From Ulvibacter litoralis (GTDB lineage: Bacteria; Bacteroidota; Bacteroidia; Flavobacteriales; Flavobacteriaceae), in the NCBI RefSeq assembly GCF_900102055.1, contig NZ_FNBA01000004.1, positions 186,001 through 250,000 of the forward strand: 64,000 bases of DNA, given 5' to 3'. Each line of letters starts with the position of its first letter. Position 1 is the first letter of the stretch. Positions 62,949 through 64,000 of the stretch are shown here, in pieces. The notes below the pieces were generated by a model. The model ran no database searches and had not been told where the DNA came from. It was given only the letters and a program-made list of their open reading frames with translations. Made by a program: the position numbers and the translations under genes.

Positions 62949-63776
62949 TTAACTAATTCCATAATATTTATTTTTTGATTCTATACAATACTGTTTTGCT
63001 GCATTTATATTACTAAAAACGGCATAGGGAGTAATTGGGTCATATATTCTTTTATAGGATGTTATAAGTAATTTTATTCCGATTGAGTTTAAAAGAAATG
63101 CTTCTGAAATTCTCAGATTAACTAATTTGGGTGATTTAGCAAATAGGGTAGCCGCTTCTGAAGAAAAAGTTCCTCTAGAGTCTCTGGCATCAATTAAAAA
63201 AGGCATGGCCTTACCATTGCATAATTTTGTAACGGTTTTAATGAAAATTTCAACTTTTGCCGTGTCTAATTTATAATTAGCATCTTTATTTTTAAAATGA
63301 CAAAAAAGAATACCATCTTCAATCCAAAATCTAGAGTCTTCAATTTGTACAGTAGTTTTCTTTTTCTTTTTACCATTAAAGTTTTTAAACACTTCTGTAC
63401 AATCTGCAATTGCTAAATCATAATCGTTAAAAACAGTGTTTGGAACAATTAAGTTGGACGTAAAATTATAAATCAGTAATAGTCCTTTTAAACTGTAAGA
63501 TTTCACTAAAAATGTTTTTGATAGTACTAAACTATTCAATTTGGTATTTCTAGATAACAGTTTAAATATTCTGATAGAACTTGAATCATTTACTTCTCTT
63601 AAATTAATTAAAATAGGTAAAAATTTGCCTTCACTTATTGTAGAAATTTCATTTATAAAGATTTTTTCAATTTCACTTTCAGAATTAATTTTTCCGAATC
63701 CACTGTAAATTTCACAATGAATTATATGTTGATCAATCCAAAATTTTATTGTAGGTGTTATTGTATCATACATCAT
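62949..63776 (-). CDS. Protein made of two tandem copies of a small alpha/beta domain (STAS/SpoIIAA-like?)
   Basis: This protein has about 275 residues from the ATG at 63776. A TTG at 63791 is in frame, but AAAGGAG right before the ATG looks like its ribosome site, and ATG 63773 would give better spacing. Residues about 8-115 and 150-265 are two copies of one domain: FWIDQHIIHCEIY / FWIEDGILFCHFK, then LPILINLREV / MPFLIDARDS, ending in TVFNDYDLAIADC / AVFSNINAAKQYC. The alternation resembles SpoIIAA/STAS-like folds seen in Bacteroidota regulators, but I cannot assign a function. No catalytic motif was seen. Confidence 0.7.
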   Translation of the reverse strand: MMYDTITPTIKFWIDQHIIHCEIYSGFGKINSESEIEKIFINEISTISEGKFLPILINLREVNDSSSIRIFKLLSRNTKLNSLVLSKTFLVKSYSLKGLLLIYNFTSNLIVPNTVFNDYDLAIADCTEVFKNFNGKKKKKTTVQIEDSRFWIEDGILFCHFKNKDANYKLDTAKVEIFIKTVTKLCNGKAMPFLIDARDSRGTFSSEAATLFAKSPKLVNLRISEAFLLNSIGIKLLITSYKRIYDPITPYAVFSNINAAKQYCIESKNKYYGIS

Positions 63777-63908
63777 AGCTCCTTTTTTCAAAAATAAAAA
63801 GAGTTCAATAGGAGTGCCAAGAATAAATAATTTAGAAATAAATCTTTAAACCTATGGTTAATAAGTGTTTAAAATTAAGAGTGTTCTTGTTTGAAATATT
63901 ACATGTGT

Positions 63909-63958
63909 CGGAATACCGTGCTCTTACATTCAAAAAATATCATACTCACGGAATATCG
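63909..63958. promoter_or_regulatory. Two CGGAATAYCG motifs 40 bases apart at the right edge
   Basis: CGGAATACCG (63909-63918) is a near palindrome and CGGAATATCG (63949-63958) a closely similar copy exactly 40 bases downstream. They lie upstream of the two-domain protein gene. Possible operator pair; no regulator is identified. Confidence 0.3.
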
Positions 63959-64000
63959 TTATTTCTTTATGGGTTTTAAGATCCCTAACTTATTCATTTT

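Overview
The window looks like the chromosome of a member of the Flavobacteriaceae (Bacteroidota), probably free-living or marine; I cannot name the genus. Four things point there. The DNA is AT-rich. Several promoter-like sites fit the flavobacterial TTG / TANNTTTG pattern. Shine-Dalgarno sites are few and several starts are TTG or GTG. The family repertoire also fits: DUF4369-TlpA lipoproteins, an HD-Pycsar-type membrane protein, CarboxypepD-reg TonB receptors, and WYL regulator/DinB pairs. No tRNA, rRNA, CRISPR array, insertion sequence or phage gene was seen. Every gene-free gap is under 300 bases except the capF-capG gap (41744-42352), which holds two heptanucleotide repeat tracts and a decayed four-helix-bundle gene.

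Layout. Positions 1-15910 are housekeeping and envelope genes: a 5'-truncated phosphohexomutase (glmM-like), a class V aminotransferase, a lipid A-type acyltransferase, rhomboid protease, SIMPL protein, TlpA-like lipoprotein, a large GAF protein, an HD/Pycsar-type membrane protein, a phosphatase fused to an Omp85-like barrel, a propeller-like secreted protein, Dps and CysQ. Positions 16070-52891 form one roughly 37 kb surface polysaccharide locus, all on the + strand. Positions 52948-58133 are a regulatory/transport operon (response regulator, TonB receptor, YfiR-histidine kinase). The rest is an FAD oxidoreductase, a divergent WYL regulator/DinB pair with a pair of candidate operators, a COG2426 membrane protein, a second response regulator and a protein made of two repeats.

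The polysaccharide locus appears to be Wzx/Wzy-dependent. It has a Wza-like exporter, a Wzz-like chain-length protein without a kinase domain, two flippases, two polymerase candidates, a PglC-like initiating phosphoglycosyltransferase, about four glycosyltransferases and a Wzi-type outer-membrane protein at the far end. Four nucleotide-sugar routes can be read: UDP-diNAcBac (pglF/E/D beside pglC); UDP-L-FucNAc (capE/F/G); a dTDP-4-amino-4,6-dideoxy sugar (rmlB, rmlA, vioA-like, N-acyltransferase); and a second 4-amino sugar route (legB, legC, PglD-like, CBS-nucleotidyltransferase) without the legionaminate genes that would complete it. Between vioA and its acyltransferase sit two CitE/malyl-CoA-lyase-like genes around a MaoC-like gene, a possible source of an unusual acyl-CoA for decorating the amino sugar.

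The most unusual DNA is at 41745-42396. Two tracts of degenerate 7-bp repeats flank an S23/IVS-type four-helix-bundle gene broken by two in-frame stops, and the same 7-bp pattern seems to run into the first codons of capG.
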